NCBI GenBank assembly: GCA_964509885.1
Contig: CAZDZL010000009.1
Span: forward strand, 22,872 to 86,871
Length of the DNA: 64,000 bases
Reading direction: 5' to 3'
Source: Palsa-1447 sp964509885
GTDB taxonomy: Bacteria > Verrucomicrobiota > Verrucomicrobiia > Opitutales > Opitutaceae
The notes under the pieces are model-generated. The model was given only the letters and a program-made list of their open reading frames with translations, was not told where the DNA came from and ran no database searches. A program made the position numbers and the translations under genes. Every line of letters begins with the position of its first letter. Within the stretch, counting starts at the first letter, position 1. Below are positions 17,881-25,760 of this stretch, piece after piece.

Positions 17881-18327
17881 ATGGATTTCCAGCTGACAGA
17901 CAGGGCCATCGACCCGGCCGCGCTCCTGGGCGGCATGGGCGACACGAGCGCGGGCGCCTGCGTGACTTTCGAGGGCCGCGTGCGGGACCACAGCGAGGGG
18001 CGGACGGTCAGGGCGCTGGACTACGAGGCCTACGGCACGCTCGCCCAGAGGGAGGGGGAGCGGATCCTGCGGGAGGCGCGGGACAGGTTCCCCCTCGTCG
18101 GCGCCGCGTGCGTCCACCGCACGGGAAGCTTGTCCCTGGGAGACATAGCCGTCTGGGTCGCGGTCACGGCCGCGCACCGTGGCGCGGCGTTCGAGGCCTG
18201 CCGCTACATCATCGACGAGATCAAGGCGCGGCTGCCGATTTGGAAGAAGGAGCACTATGCGGGTGGCTCCTCCGAGTGGGTCAACTGCGCCACGCGGGGC
18301 CCGGACGGCGTTACTGGGATAAAATAG
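17881..18327 (+). CDS. moaE: molybdopterin synthase catalytic subunit MoaE
   Basis: 148 residues. It adds two sulfurs, supplied by MoaD, to cyclic pyranopterin monophosphate. Visible motifs are VTFEGRVRDHSEGRTVRALDYEAY, with the conserved Arg, and AACVHRTGSLSLGDIAVWVAV. The active-site Lys region PIWKKEHYAGGSSEWV is present. It begins 5 bases after moaD and ends the plus-strand cofactor operon. No molybdoenzyme gene is seen nearby. Confidence 0.95.
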   Translation: MDFQLTDRAIDPAALLGGMGDTSAGACVTFEGRVRDHSEGRTVRALDYEAYGTLAQREGERILREARDRFPLVGAACVHRTGSLSLGDIAVWVAVTAAHRGAAFEACRYIIDEIKARLPIWKKEHYAGGSSEWVNCATRGPDGVTGIK

Positions 18328-18365
18328 CCGTCAAAATCGGGAGCGGGCCGAATATTTGCTTCGGC

Positions 18366-18394
18366 TGGACAGGCCCGGCAGGCATTGTTACAAC
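18366..18394 (+). promoter_or_regulatory. probable sigma-70 promoter
   Basis: TGGACA (18366-18371), a 17-base spacer and TACAAC (18389-18394) lie between moaE and the small membrane protein gene. The predicted transcript would start about 6 bases before its ATG at 18407. Confidence 0.45.
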
Positions 18395-18406
18395 ATCGAC
18401 ACGAAA

Positions 18407-18742
18407 ATGAGCCTCCAGAATCTCTACTTCGCCGCGGCGCCCACGACCTTCGACAAGCTAAAGACGATCCCGCCCGCGTTCTGGGGCAAGGCGGCGCTCG
18501 TGATCATCGGCGTGATCGCGATCTTCATCATCATCCAGAAGGTATTGAAGATAAATAAGTTCGTGCTTGGCGGGGTGGTCTTCATCGGAGGGGGCCTCAT
18601 GTTCTTCAACATGATCTACCACCGGACCGAGCCGAAGGTCCTCACGCCTTTCGTGGACAGGATCGCACCTTTCTTCCCGGCTGCCGGGGCCTATGACGCC
18701 AAGCAGGCCACCACGCCTGAGGACGAAAAGAAGAAGAAGTAG
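18407..18742 (+). CDS. small hypothetical membrane protein
   Basis: 111 residues with two hydrophobic segments (about 28-45 and 53-70: AALVIIGVIAIFIIIQKVL and FVLGGVVFIGGGLMFFNMI). A short periplasmic or cytoplasmic part follows, with a strongly acidic/basic tail ending EDEKKKK. No domain is recognised. The ATG at 18407 is preferred over 18356 because a promoter covers the extension. It lies 56 bases upstream of gnd; co-transcription is possible. Confidence 0.7.
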   Translation: MSLQNLYFAAAPTTFDKLKTIPPAFWGKAALVIIGVIAIFIIIQKVLKINKFVLGGVVFIGGGLMFFNMIYHRTEPKVLTPFVDRIAPFFPAAGAYDAKQATTPEDEKKKK

Positions 18743-18798
18743 CCCGGGGCTGAGAAACAACTTGGTTTCCTTGCGCGGGTGGTGGAGATTGCGGCCCT

Positions 18799-20301
18799 AT
18801 GGCTAAGCCCCTTTCCGACATCGGTCTTGTTGGCCTCGCGGTCATGGGCCAGAACCTTGCGCTCAACATAGCCGACCACGGCTTCCAGATCTCGGTCTTC
18901 AACCGCACCACCGAGAAAACCGACAAGTTCGTCGCCGAGAACCCGAACACGCCCGGGGGCGTCGTCGGAAAGAAGACGGTCGCGGAGTTCGTGGCCTCGC
19001 TGTCGAAGCCGAGGAAGATCATCCTCCTCGTCAAGGCGGGTCCCGGGACGGACGCCGTCATCGACGAGCTCACGCCCCTCCTCGAGAAGGGGGACATCGT
19101 GATCGACGGCGGGAACTCCCTCTGGACCGACACGATCCGCCGGGAGAAGGCCTACGGCGAGAAGGGCCTGCGCTTCATCGGCAGCGGCGTGTCCGGAGGC
19201 GAGGAGGGCGCGCGCTACGGCCCGTCCCTCATGCCGGGCGGCGAATTCCAGGCGTGGCTCGAGCTGAAGCCGGTGTGGGAGGCCATAGCGGCCAAGGTCG
19301 ATGCGAAGACGGGCAAGCCGCTCATGGGCGGAGCGCCCGGCAAGCCGGTCCTGGGCGGGGTGCCGTGCACGGCCTACATCGGCGCCAACGGCGCCGGGCA
19401 CTACGTCAAGATGGTCCACAACGGGATCGAGTACGGCGACATGCAGATGATCTGCGAGGCCTACGCCCTGTTGAAGGGGCTCCTCGGCCTCAAGCCCGCT
19501 GAGATGAGCGCGATCTTCAAGGAATGGAACAAGGGGATCCTCGATAGCTACCTGATCGAGATCACAAGCGACATCCTCCAGCAGAAGGACCCCGTCACCA
19601 AGAAGCCGTTCGTGGACGTCGTCCTCGACACGGCGGGGCAGAAAGGCACGGGCAAGTGGACCTCGACCAACGCCCTCGACATGGGAATCCCCGCGCCGAC
19701 GATCGCGGAGGCCGTCTTCGCGCGCTGCATCTCCGCGATCAAGGAGGAGCGCGTCGCGGCCTCCAAGATACTGAAGGGCCCCTCCAAGAAATACCGCGGC
19801 TCCAGGAAGGCGCTTCTTGAGGCGATCCACGACGCGCTCTACTGCTCCAAGATCTGCAGCTACGCGCAGGGATTCCAGCTGATGCGCGCGGGCGCCCAGG
19901 AGTACAAGTGGAAGCTGAACTTCGGCGAGATCGCACAGATCTGGCGCGGCGGATGCATCATCCGCGCGGCGTTCCTGCAGAAGATCACCGAGGCCTTCGC
20001 GCAGAAGCCCGACCTGGCGAACCTCCTCCTCGACCCGTATTTCAACAAGACGTTCAAGAAGGCCCAGGCAAACTGGCGCAAGGTGATCGCGCTCGCCGCC
20101 GAGTGCGGCGTGCCCGCGCCGACATTCAGCGCGTCGCTGGCCTACTATGACGGTTACCGATCGGCCCGGCTTCCCGCCAACCTGCTCCAGGCGCAGCGCG
20201 ACTTCTTCGGCTCGCACACCTACGAGCGCATCGACCAGCCGCGCGGGAAGTTCTTCCATCTCGACTGGCCCGACCCGAAGCGGCCGCAGTTCCCGGCCTA
20301 G
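18799..20301 (+). CDS. gnd: 6-phosphogluconate dehydrogenase (decarboxylating)
   Basis: 500 residues. It converts 6-phosphogluconate to ribulose-5-phosphate and CO2 with NADP in the oxidative pentose-phosphate pathway. The dinucleotide fold is GLAVMGQNLALNIADHGF, the active-site motif GSGVSGGEEGARYGPSLMPGG and the catalytic Lys region YVKMVHNGIEYGDMQ. It is about 25-30 residues longer than the E. coli enzyme because of a Gly/Lys/Pro-rich insertion (around residues 165-187, AKTGKPLMGGAPGKPVLGG) before the catalytic Lys. It marks the right end of the housekeeping block. Confidence 0.96.
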   Translation: MAKPLSDIGLVGLAVMGQNLALNIADHGFQISVFNRTTEKTDKFVAENPNTPGGVVGKKTVAEFVASLSKPRKIILLVKAGPGTDAVIDELTPLLEKGDIVIDGGNSLWTDTIRREKAYGEKGLRFIGSGVSGGEEGARYGPSLMPGGEFQAWLELKPVWEAIAAKVDAKTGKPLMGGAPGKPVLGGVPCTAYIGANGAGHYVKMVHNGIEYGDMQMICEAYALLKGLLGLKPAEMSAIFKEWNKGILDSYLIEITSDILQQKDPVTKKPFVDVVLDTAGQKGTGKWTSTNALDMGIPAPTIAEAVFARCISAIKEERVAASKILKGPSKKYRGSRKALLEAIHDALYCSKICSYAQGFQLMRAGAQEYKWKLNFGEIAQIWRGGCIIRAAFLQKITEAFAQKPDLANLLLDPYFNKTFKKAQANWRKVIALAAECGVPAPTFSASLAYYDGYRSARLPANLLQAQRDFFGSHTYERIDQPRGKFFHLDWPDPKRPQFPA

Positions 20302-20504
20302 CGTCGGGGGCGCCTCTTCCTCCGGCAATGAAGGGCGTTTGGAAAGGCACTCTTGGGATTGGCGATGGCCATCGATCGTCTGGAAGTGCAAACTGGACTC
20401 ACAATCGAATGGCCCGGATGTGACCCCGCCGGCCGCAGCACCTCGTTCGGGTACCTTTGACGGACCTCATGCAATCGTGTCTCCAGCCTGGAGCCCATTC
20501 TCGA

Positions 20505-22109
20505 ATGCTTAAATATTCGCTTCTCATGCTGCTGGCGCCGATCGGCCTTCTTGGCCAGACCACTCCCGGGCCGCGGTCAATTGATTCCGATTTTTCGGAT
20601 ACCCGAGGGCCGACGAACCGGATGTACAATTTTTGTGTGGGGGCGGGAAGGGCCAATGAAGGCCTGCGAGCCGATTGGCAGCGCCAACTCCGCCACGTTC
20701 GTTCCGAATGCGGATTCCGCTACATTCGTTTTCATGGTCTCTTTTGCGACGACATGGGAGTGTATCAGGAGGACAAACAAGGTCGTTCCGTCTACAACTG
20801 GCAGTATGTGGACGAGCTGTTCGATTTTCTTCAACGCATCGGCATGAAACCCTTCGTCGAGCTGGGATTCATGCCCAGCGCGCTCGCAAGCGGCCCGCAG
20901 ACGATCTTCTGGTACAAGGCGAATGTCACGCCGCCAAAGGACTACGCGAAATGGGAGGCCTTCATCAGTGCGTTCGCGAGGCACGTCACCGAGCGGTACG
21001 GCGCGCAGGAAGTGCGCACCTGGTATTTCGAGGTCTGGAATGAGCCGAACCTCACCGGCTTTTGGATGGGGACGACGGGAGGCAAAAGCTATGACGAGTT
21101 CGTCCCGACCGCCCGCGCGGAATACTACAAGCTCTACGAGTCCACCGCGCGGGCACTGAAGTCGGTCGACAACGCCTATCGTGTCGGCGGTCCCGCCACG
21201 GCGGGAAGCGGGTGGATCGACGAGACGCTCGCGTATTGTGGAGAAAAGCGATTGCCGTTGGATTTTGTGAGCACGCATAGCTACGCGACGGTGAGCGGCT
21301 ACTTGGATGAAAGCGGCAACGCGGGCACCGTGTTCTCAGCCGACCGCGACGCCATCACCGGGGAGGTGAGGCGGGTGCGCTCAAGCATGGACCACTCCAT
21401 CTTTGCCGGCTCGGAGCTCCATTATACCGAGTGGAGTTCCTCCTACACGCCCTCCGATCCCATTCACGACAGCTATCATAGCGCGGCTTTCATCCTGGAC
21501 AAGATTCGCAACATCGGGTCCTCAGCCACCTCGATGTCCTATTGGACCTTTACCGACATCTTCGAGGAGGCCGGCCCGCGGACGACGCCGTTCCACGGCG
21601 GGTTCGGCCTGCTGAACTACCAGGACCTGCAGAAGCCCTCCTTCTTTGCCTATCAATTTCTCAACCGTTTGGGCGATATTGAGCTAAAAAGCGATGACCC
21701 CGCCTCATTTGTCTGCAGGGATGGGGTCGGAGGGGTTCAGGCTCTATTCTGGAATTTCACGATAACACATCCCGGCCCCTCCATCATCGATCAGGAGTAC
21801 TATAGGGCCGACCATCCCGCCGTTGGGAATCGTGTCGTGGAGCTTCGGCTCTCCCATTTGCCCGCGGGAGCCTACCGCTTGACGGCCTTCAAAGTGGGCT
21901 ATCGCGCGAACGACGTCCAGGCGGCTTGGCGAGATATGGGTTCGCCATCCCAATTGACGCGATCGCAGGTCGAGACGCTGCATCAGGCATCCTCTGGGGA
22001 ACCCTGCATCCAGGAGAACGTACGGATCGGACCCGACTCGCGGTTTTCCCGCGGGTTCGAGACGCGCGAAAACGACGTATGGCTCGTTGAGCTTAGCCCG
22101 CTCAGATAA
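20505..22109 (+). CDS. exported GH39-like glycoside hydrolase (beta-xylosidase type)
   Basis: 534 residues with a signal peptide (MLKYSLLMLLAPIGLLGQ). A GH39-like (beta/alpha)8 barrel follows: YIRFHGLF early, then YFEVWNEPNLTGFW with Glu180 as predicted acid/base, and SELHYTEWSSS with Glu309 as predicted nucleophile. A C-terminal beta domain covers about 400-534. GH39 enzymes act on xylosides, iduronides and some glucosides, so the substrate is not fixed by sequence. The ATG at 20505 is chosen because it starts the signal peptide. It is the first gene of the less GC-rich carbohydrate region and is followed by a GH42-like gene. Confidence 0.85.
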   Translation: MLKYSLLMLLAPIGLLGQTTPGPRSIDSDFSDTRGPTNRMYNFCVGAGRANEGLRADWQRQLRHVRSECGFRYIRFHGLFCDDMGVYQEDKQGRSVYNWQYVDELFDFLQRIGMKPFVELGFMPSALASGPQTIFWYKANVTPPKDYAKWEAFISAFARHVTERYGAQEVRTWYFEVWNEPNLTGFWMGTTGGKSYDEFVPTARAEYYKLYESTARALKSVDNAYRVGGPATAGSGWIDETLAYCGEKRLPLDFVSTHSYATVSGYLDESGNAGTVFSADRDAITGEVRRVRSSMDHSIFAGSELHYTEWSSSYTPSDPIHDSYHSAAFILDKIRNIGSSATSMSYWTFTDIFEEAGPRTTPFHGGFGLLNYQDLQKPSFFAYQFLNRLGDIELKSDDPASFVCRDGVGGVQALFWNFTITHPGPSIIDQEYYRADHPAVGNRVVELRLSHLPAGAYRLTAFKVGYRANDVQAAWRDMGSPSQLTRSQVETLHQASSGEPCIQENVRIGPDSRFSRGFETRENDVWLVELSPLR

Positions 22110-22170
22110 CCGCTCCCATGCCGCCCGCGAGACCTGCCTTCATGGGAGGCCGCCGGTTCTTGATCCTGCA

Positions 22171-24255
22171 ATGACCCTCGTTCGGCGTAACTCCCTCACC
22201 TTCACCATGTGGATTTCATCGTTCCTCCGAGCGTCCGTAACAGCCGCCTTGCTCACGTTAGCCTCCGCTGCTTCGGCTCAAGAGCTCTACGTGGGCACAA
22301 ACTACCATCCGCATGATTCGAAACCGGAGACTTGGATCAACGACATCGCGCTAATGAAATCGGCGGGCTTCCGAGTCGTGAGGATGGGGCACCTTGCCTG
22401 GGACAGCTTCGAGCCGACAGACGGGAATTTCAGTTTCACATGGTTCGACCGGGTGATGGACATGATGAACGACGCCGGGATCAAGGTGGTCCTGGATGTA
22501 GCGGTGAGGCCGGCCCCGATCTGGCTGCATCAGAAGTACCCGACCATGGACATCACGGACAGCAGCGGGAATGTTCTCTATCCCAACCACCGCTACATGG
22601 TCGATGTTGGCGACCCCATGTATCAACAGTACGCCCTTCGCTTCACGGATGCCCTTACAAGGCACTATGCAAAACATCCGGCCCTGCTGGCCTTTGGGAT
22701 AGACAACGAACCCGGCGATGGGCCGATCTCATATTCCCCGACGGTGAAGGCGCGCTTCATCGCGTGGCTGCAGGCCAAGTACGGCACCGTGGACAACCTG
22801 AATGTTGCGTGGGCCTCGCAGCGATGGTCGCGGAGGATCGGGGCCTTCGACGAGGTGGGACTTCCGGTTTCCGGTCGGATTGAGGGTCCCCCGGAGAGGG
22901 TCCTCGACTTCCGGCGCTTCATTTCCGGCGAAGTGTGCGGGATCCTGCAGAAGGTCATCGCCAAAGTGAACGAGAACGCCCCAGGCGTGCTGACAACCAC
23001 GAACATGTGGTACTACAGCTACTCGAAGTATTTCGACTATTCCGGGATGGCCTATGCGGGAATGATCGCACGCGGTGGGTGCGGATTTTACCCGGGCAAC
23101 TCCCTGCAGAAGAATGAGGGCATAGAGCAGGCGCTCTTTGGAATGGCGCGGATTCAGTTCGAGAATACGACGCCGTTCTGGTGCACGGAGTTCACGACCC
23201 ACACGGCAGTTCCAGGCTCGATCCGCAAGTCAGCCTATGCCTCGCTGATGGGAGGAAACCAGATGGTGTGCGGCTGGACGTGGCAGGCCATGCAAGGGGG
23301 CGAGGAGCAATACCTGCAGGGGATGGTCGATTGGGACGGCGTCCCCAACCGCAAGTATGAGGAGTACAGGATGATTGCCGACGAATTTAGGAAGATAGGG
23401 CCCCACGGATTTCCCTATCACCCACACCCCGAGGTTGCGCTTGCATTCTCCTTCGACAGCCAAATCGCAAGCGCCCGGTTCCCGGAATTGCATGACAACC
23501 AGATCCAGGCGGCATTTAATGTGTTCAGCAAACGGAACGTCGAAACGAGCGTTGTGGAGATAAGCCACAGCTCCCTGCACTACAAACTTTTGGTGGTTCC
23601 CGGTGTCGCGCTTATGGACGAGCCGACGGCCACAAAAATCCGCGAGTTTGCGCGGAAGGGTGGAACAGTGCTCATGACCGGATATTCGGCTATGCTCGAC
23701 GAGCATGGGCAGGTCTTTTCGAGCACACTCCCGGGCCGCCTAAACGATCTCTTTGGGATCCGCATTTCCGGATTCGAAGAGACGGATCAATTCAATGAGC
23801 TGTCGAAGCTTGGCCTAAGGGGTGACGCGCTGCGCATTTCCTATGACGGCCACGGCATCGACAGCCTGTCGCCCAGATTCGATGTGATTCATCCTCAAGG
23901 AGCGACGGTCCTCGGCCGGCTTGTTGGCCTCGACCAGGATTACCCCATTGTGACTTCGCATCCCTACGGATCCGGCACCGCAATTTACGTGGGTCTTCCG
24001 GCCCGTGAGAATGTACTCGCGCCGATCGTCGGCGACCTGATCAATCGCCTCGGGATCGACAAGGGGCCGGCGGTGCCGGAGGGTGTGATGGCCCGGCAGA
24101 TCGATGGCACCCATTTTCTCTACTTGAACCTCGACGGAACGGCAAAACGCATTGAGCTCAGGGGGAAGGCCACGAGCATCCTCTATGATCGGCAGTACGT
24201 GGACGCCTTCACAATCGATCCCTACCAGCCGGAATTTGTGGAAAGGAACCCCTAA
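22171..24255 (+). CDS. exported GH42-like beta-galactosidase/glycosidase
   Basis: 694 residues from ATG 22171; a later ATG at 22207 would also leave a full signal peptide (SVTAALLTLASAASA, then QE). The GH42 barrel has VGTNYHPHDSKPETW, MGHLAWDSFEP and FGIDNEPGDG, with Glu180 as predicted acid/base. Glu340 in FWCTEFTTH is the likely nucleophile. A GH42-type trimerisation/flavodoxin-like domain includes RKGGTVLMTGYSAMLDEHG. Most GH42 enzymes are cytoplasmic; this one appears exported. It lies 61 bases after the GH39-like gene. Beta-galactosidase or alpha-L-arabinopyranosidase activity is typical of the family. Confidence 0.85.
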   Translation: MTLVRRNSLTFTMWISSFLRASVTAALLTLASAASAQELYVGTNYHPHDSKPETWINDIALMKSAGFRVVRMGHLAWDSFEPTDGNFSFTWFDRVMDMMNDAGIKVVLDVAVRPAPIWLHQKYPTMDITDSSGNVLYPNHRYMVDVGDPMYQQYALRFTDALTRHYAKHPALLAFGIDNEPGDGPISYSPTVKARFIAWLQAKYGTVDNLNVAWASQRWSRRIGAFDEVGLPVSGRIEGPPERVLDFRRFISGEVCGILQKVIAKVNENAPGVLTTTNMWYYSYSKYFDYSGMAYAGMIARGGCGFYPGNSLQKNEGIEQALFGMARIQFENTTPFWCTEFTTHTAVPGSIRKSAYASLMGGNQMVCGWTWQAMQGGEEQYLQGMVDWDGVPNRKYEEYRMIADEFRKIGPHGFPYHPHPEVALAFSFDSQIASARFPELHDNQIQAAFNVFSKRNVETSVVEISHSSLHYKLLVVPGVALMDEPTATKIREFARKGGTVLMTGYSAMLDEHGQVFSSTLPGRLNDLFGIRISGFEETDQFNELSKLGLRGDALRISYDGHGIDSLSPRFDVIHPQGATVLGRLVGLDQDYPIVTSHPYGSGTAIYVGLPARENVLAPIVGDLINRLGIDKGPAVPEGVMARQIDGTHFLYLNLDGTAKRIELRGKATSILYDRQYVDAFTIDPYQPEFVERNP

Positions 24256-24350
24256 AGGGGAACGTCGACCCTCCTGCATTCCCTTCCCGGAACTCGATTC
24301 CCCGATCCATGGCTCGCAGCGGAATATGCAGGCCGCTCCATTTCGAAAAA

Positions 24351-24392
24351 GAAGATCCGGGCTTTCCTGAAATTCCGGGCGAATTGCAACAT
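24351..24392 (+). pseudogene. possible relic of a beta-propeller lipoprotein 3' end
   Basis: In the gap after the GH42 gene, an open frame reads EDPGFPEIPGELQH. This is nearly identical to the last residues (DDPGFPEIPGESQH) of the beta-propeller protein at 42640-43743, including a 17-base exact nucleotide match. Nothing upstream of it matches the propeller. It may be a degraded gene end left by recombination, or a small dispersed repeat. Confidence 0.45.
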
Positions 24393-24539
24393 CGCGTCAT
24401 TGGAACTCGGGAGCCAGATACGACGACTGTTCCCGTGCTCCTGCATTGGGAAGTTTGCCGATGGGAGCCATCCCATGAAAGCCATCGGCCGTTGATCACT
24501 TGACTGCGGGTTCGAGTCGCCTCAGGAACTCTGGGAGAC

Positions 24540-25625
24540 ATGAACACCGTTGTGCCACCCCGCACGGCGTCCACGCTCCAAGCCGTTGCAAGAAGGGCTG
24601 GAGTTTCCATTTCCACGGCATCGCGGTGCATGAGCGGCGCTGCGAAGATGGCGAACTCCACGCAGCAGCGGGTCTTCGCCGCGGCGACGGCCGTCGGCTA
24701 CAAGCACAACGCCCTGGTGGGCCAGGTCATGCGGGCAACCCGCCGCGGCGAGGCGCAAAACCATCTCGGGACTATCGCCTTCGTGACGCCGGTCGCCGAC
24801 TCCCATGAATGGCGGGCAACCCCGACCCTCCAGAGCAACTGGGAGGCCGCTCGCGAGCGCGCCGAATCATTCGGGTACGGGATCACGGAGTTCACGCTGT
24901 GCTCGAGCGGGATGACGGGACAGCGGCTCGGCGGGATTCTTGCTGCCCGCGGGATAGGCGGCGCGCTCCTGGCGGCATTTCCGACCGAGCCTCACACGAT
25001 CTCGTTTCCGTGGAACGACTTTGCAATCGTGCAGGTGGGCCACCAGATCGCGTCGCCGCGCCTCGATTGCGTCCTGAGCGACCATTCGGAGGCCGTGACG
25101 ATGGCCGCAAGGACGATCGCGCAGAGCGGCTACCGGCGCATCGGGCTCGCGATCGAAAAATATCAGGACAACATAACAGACGGCAGGTGGTCCCTCGGTT
25201 ACGCGGGGCTCTCAGTGACAATGCCCACATTGGCCCAGATTCCGCCACTCCTGCCGGCGCAAATGAGCAAAGACCTTTTTCTGGCCTGGGTCGACAAGCA
25301 CAAGGTCGACTGCGTGCTGACTCTCTCTACATTCCGCAATGAGCCCAACATCATGGATGCATGGCTTGCGGCCAGAGGCAGGCAGATTCCTGGGGATGTC
25401 GGCCTTGTCTCGCTCGACGTGACACGGGTTCATTCGGACTGGTCCGGGGTCAAGCAGCACTCCGAGGAGATTGGCCGCGCCGCGGTCGACATGTTGTTTT
25501 CGAAGCTGCAGGCGGGGGAGCGCGGGATTCCCCAGCTTCCCCGCACGCTTCAGGTCCACGGGCACTGGCACGACGGCGGGACATTGCGGCCGCCAATTGG
25601 AGCCAAGGTCGCCTGCGAGGTTTGA
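24540..25625 (+). CDS. LacI-family transcriptional regulator
   Basis: 361 residues. The N-terminal helix-turn-helix is STLQAVARRAGVSISTASRCMSG (residues 11-33), the standard LacI/GalR pattern. The hinge helix region and a periplasmic-binding-protein-like sensor domain follow (GTIAFVTPVADSHEW, GGALLAAFPTE, YRRIGLAIEK, VGLVSLDVTRVHSDWSGVKQ). It very probably senses a sugar and controls neighbouring carbohydrate genes. Its operator could not be identified. It sits between the GH39/GH42 pair and the STT3-like/CRTAC1/TonB set, all on the same strand. Confidence 0.92.
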   Translation: MNTVVPPRTASTLQAVARRAGVSISTASRCMSGAAKMANSTQQRVFAAATAVGYKHNALVGQVMRATRRGEAQNHLGTIAFVTPVADSHEWRATPTLQSNWEAARERAESFGYGITEFTLCSSGMTGQRLGGILAARGIGGALLAAFPTEPHTISFPWNDFAIVQVGHQIASPRLDCVLSDHSEAVTMAARTIAQSGYRRIGLAIEKYQDNITDGRWSLGYAGLSVTMPTLAQIPPLLPAQMSKDLFLAWVDKHKVDCVLTLSTFRNEPNIMDAWLAARGRQIPGDVGLVSLDVTRVHSDWSGVKQHSEEIGRAAVDMLFSKLQAGERGIPQLPRTLQVHGHWHDGGTLRPPIGAKVACEV

Positions 25626-25760
25626 GTTACGTGCGAGCGGTCGCAGCGGCCGCGCCTCAGAAGCGACAGCGCTGGGCTCAAGCACGTCCGCACTTCCCAG
25701 ATTCTAGGAAGGGCTTGCGGGCGCCCTTGACTGCGGCTGTGTTGTGCCACCCAAACCCCA

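Noticed and set aside
20363..20374. CGATGGCCATCG, a perfect 12-bp palindrome upstream of the GH39 gene.
   Set aside because: Centre GGCC lacks the central CG usual for LacI-type operators, and no second copy was found near the other sugar genes; chance is likely.
24506..24521. GCGGGTTCGAGTCGCC looks like the T-arm of a tRNA (TTCGAGT loop).
   Set aside because: The stem is not complementary without inserting bases, and no acceptor, anticodon or D-arm is found around it.
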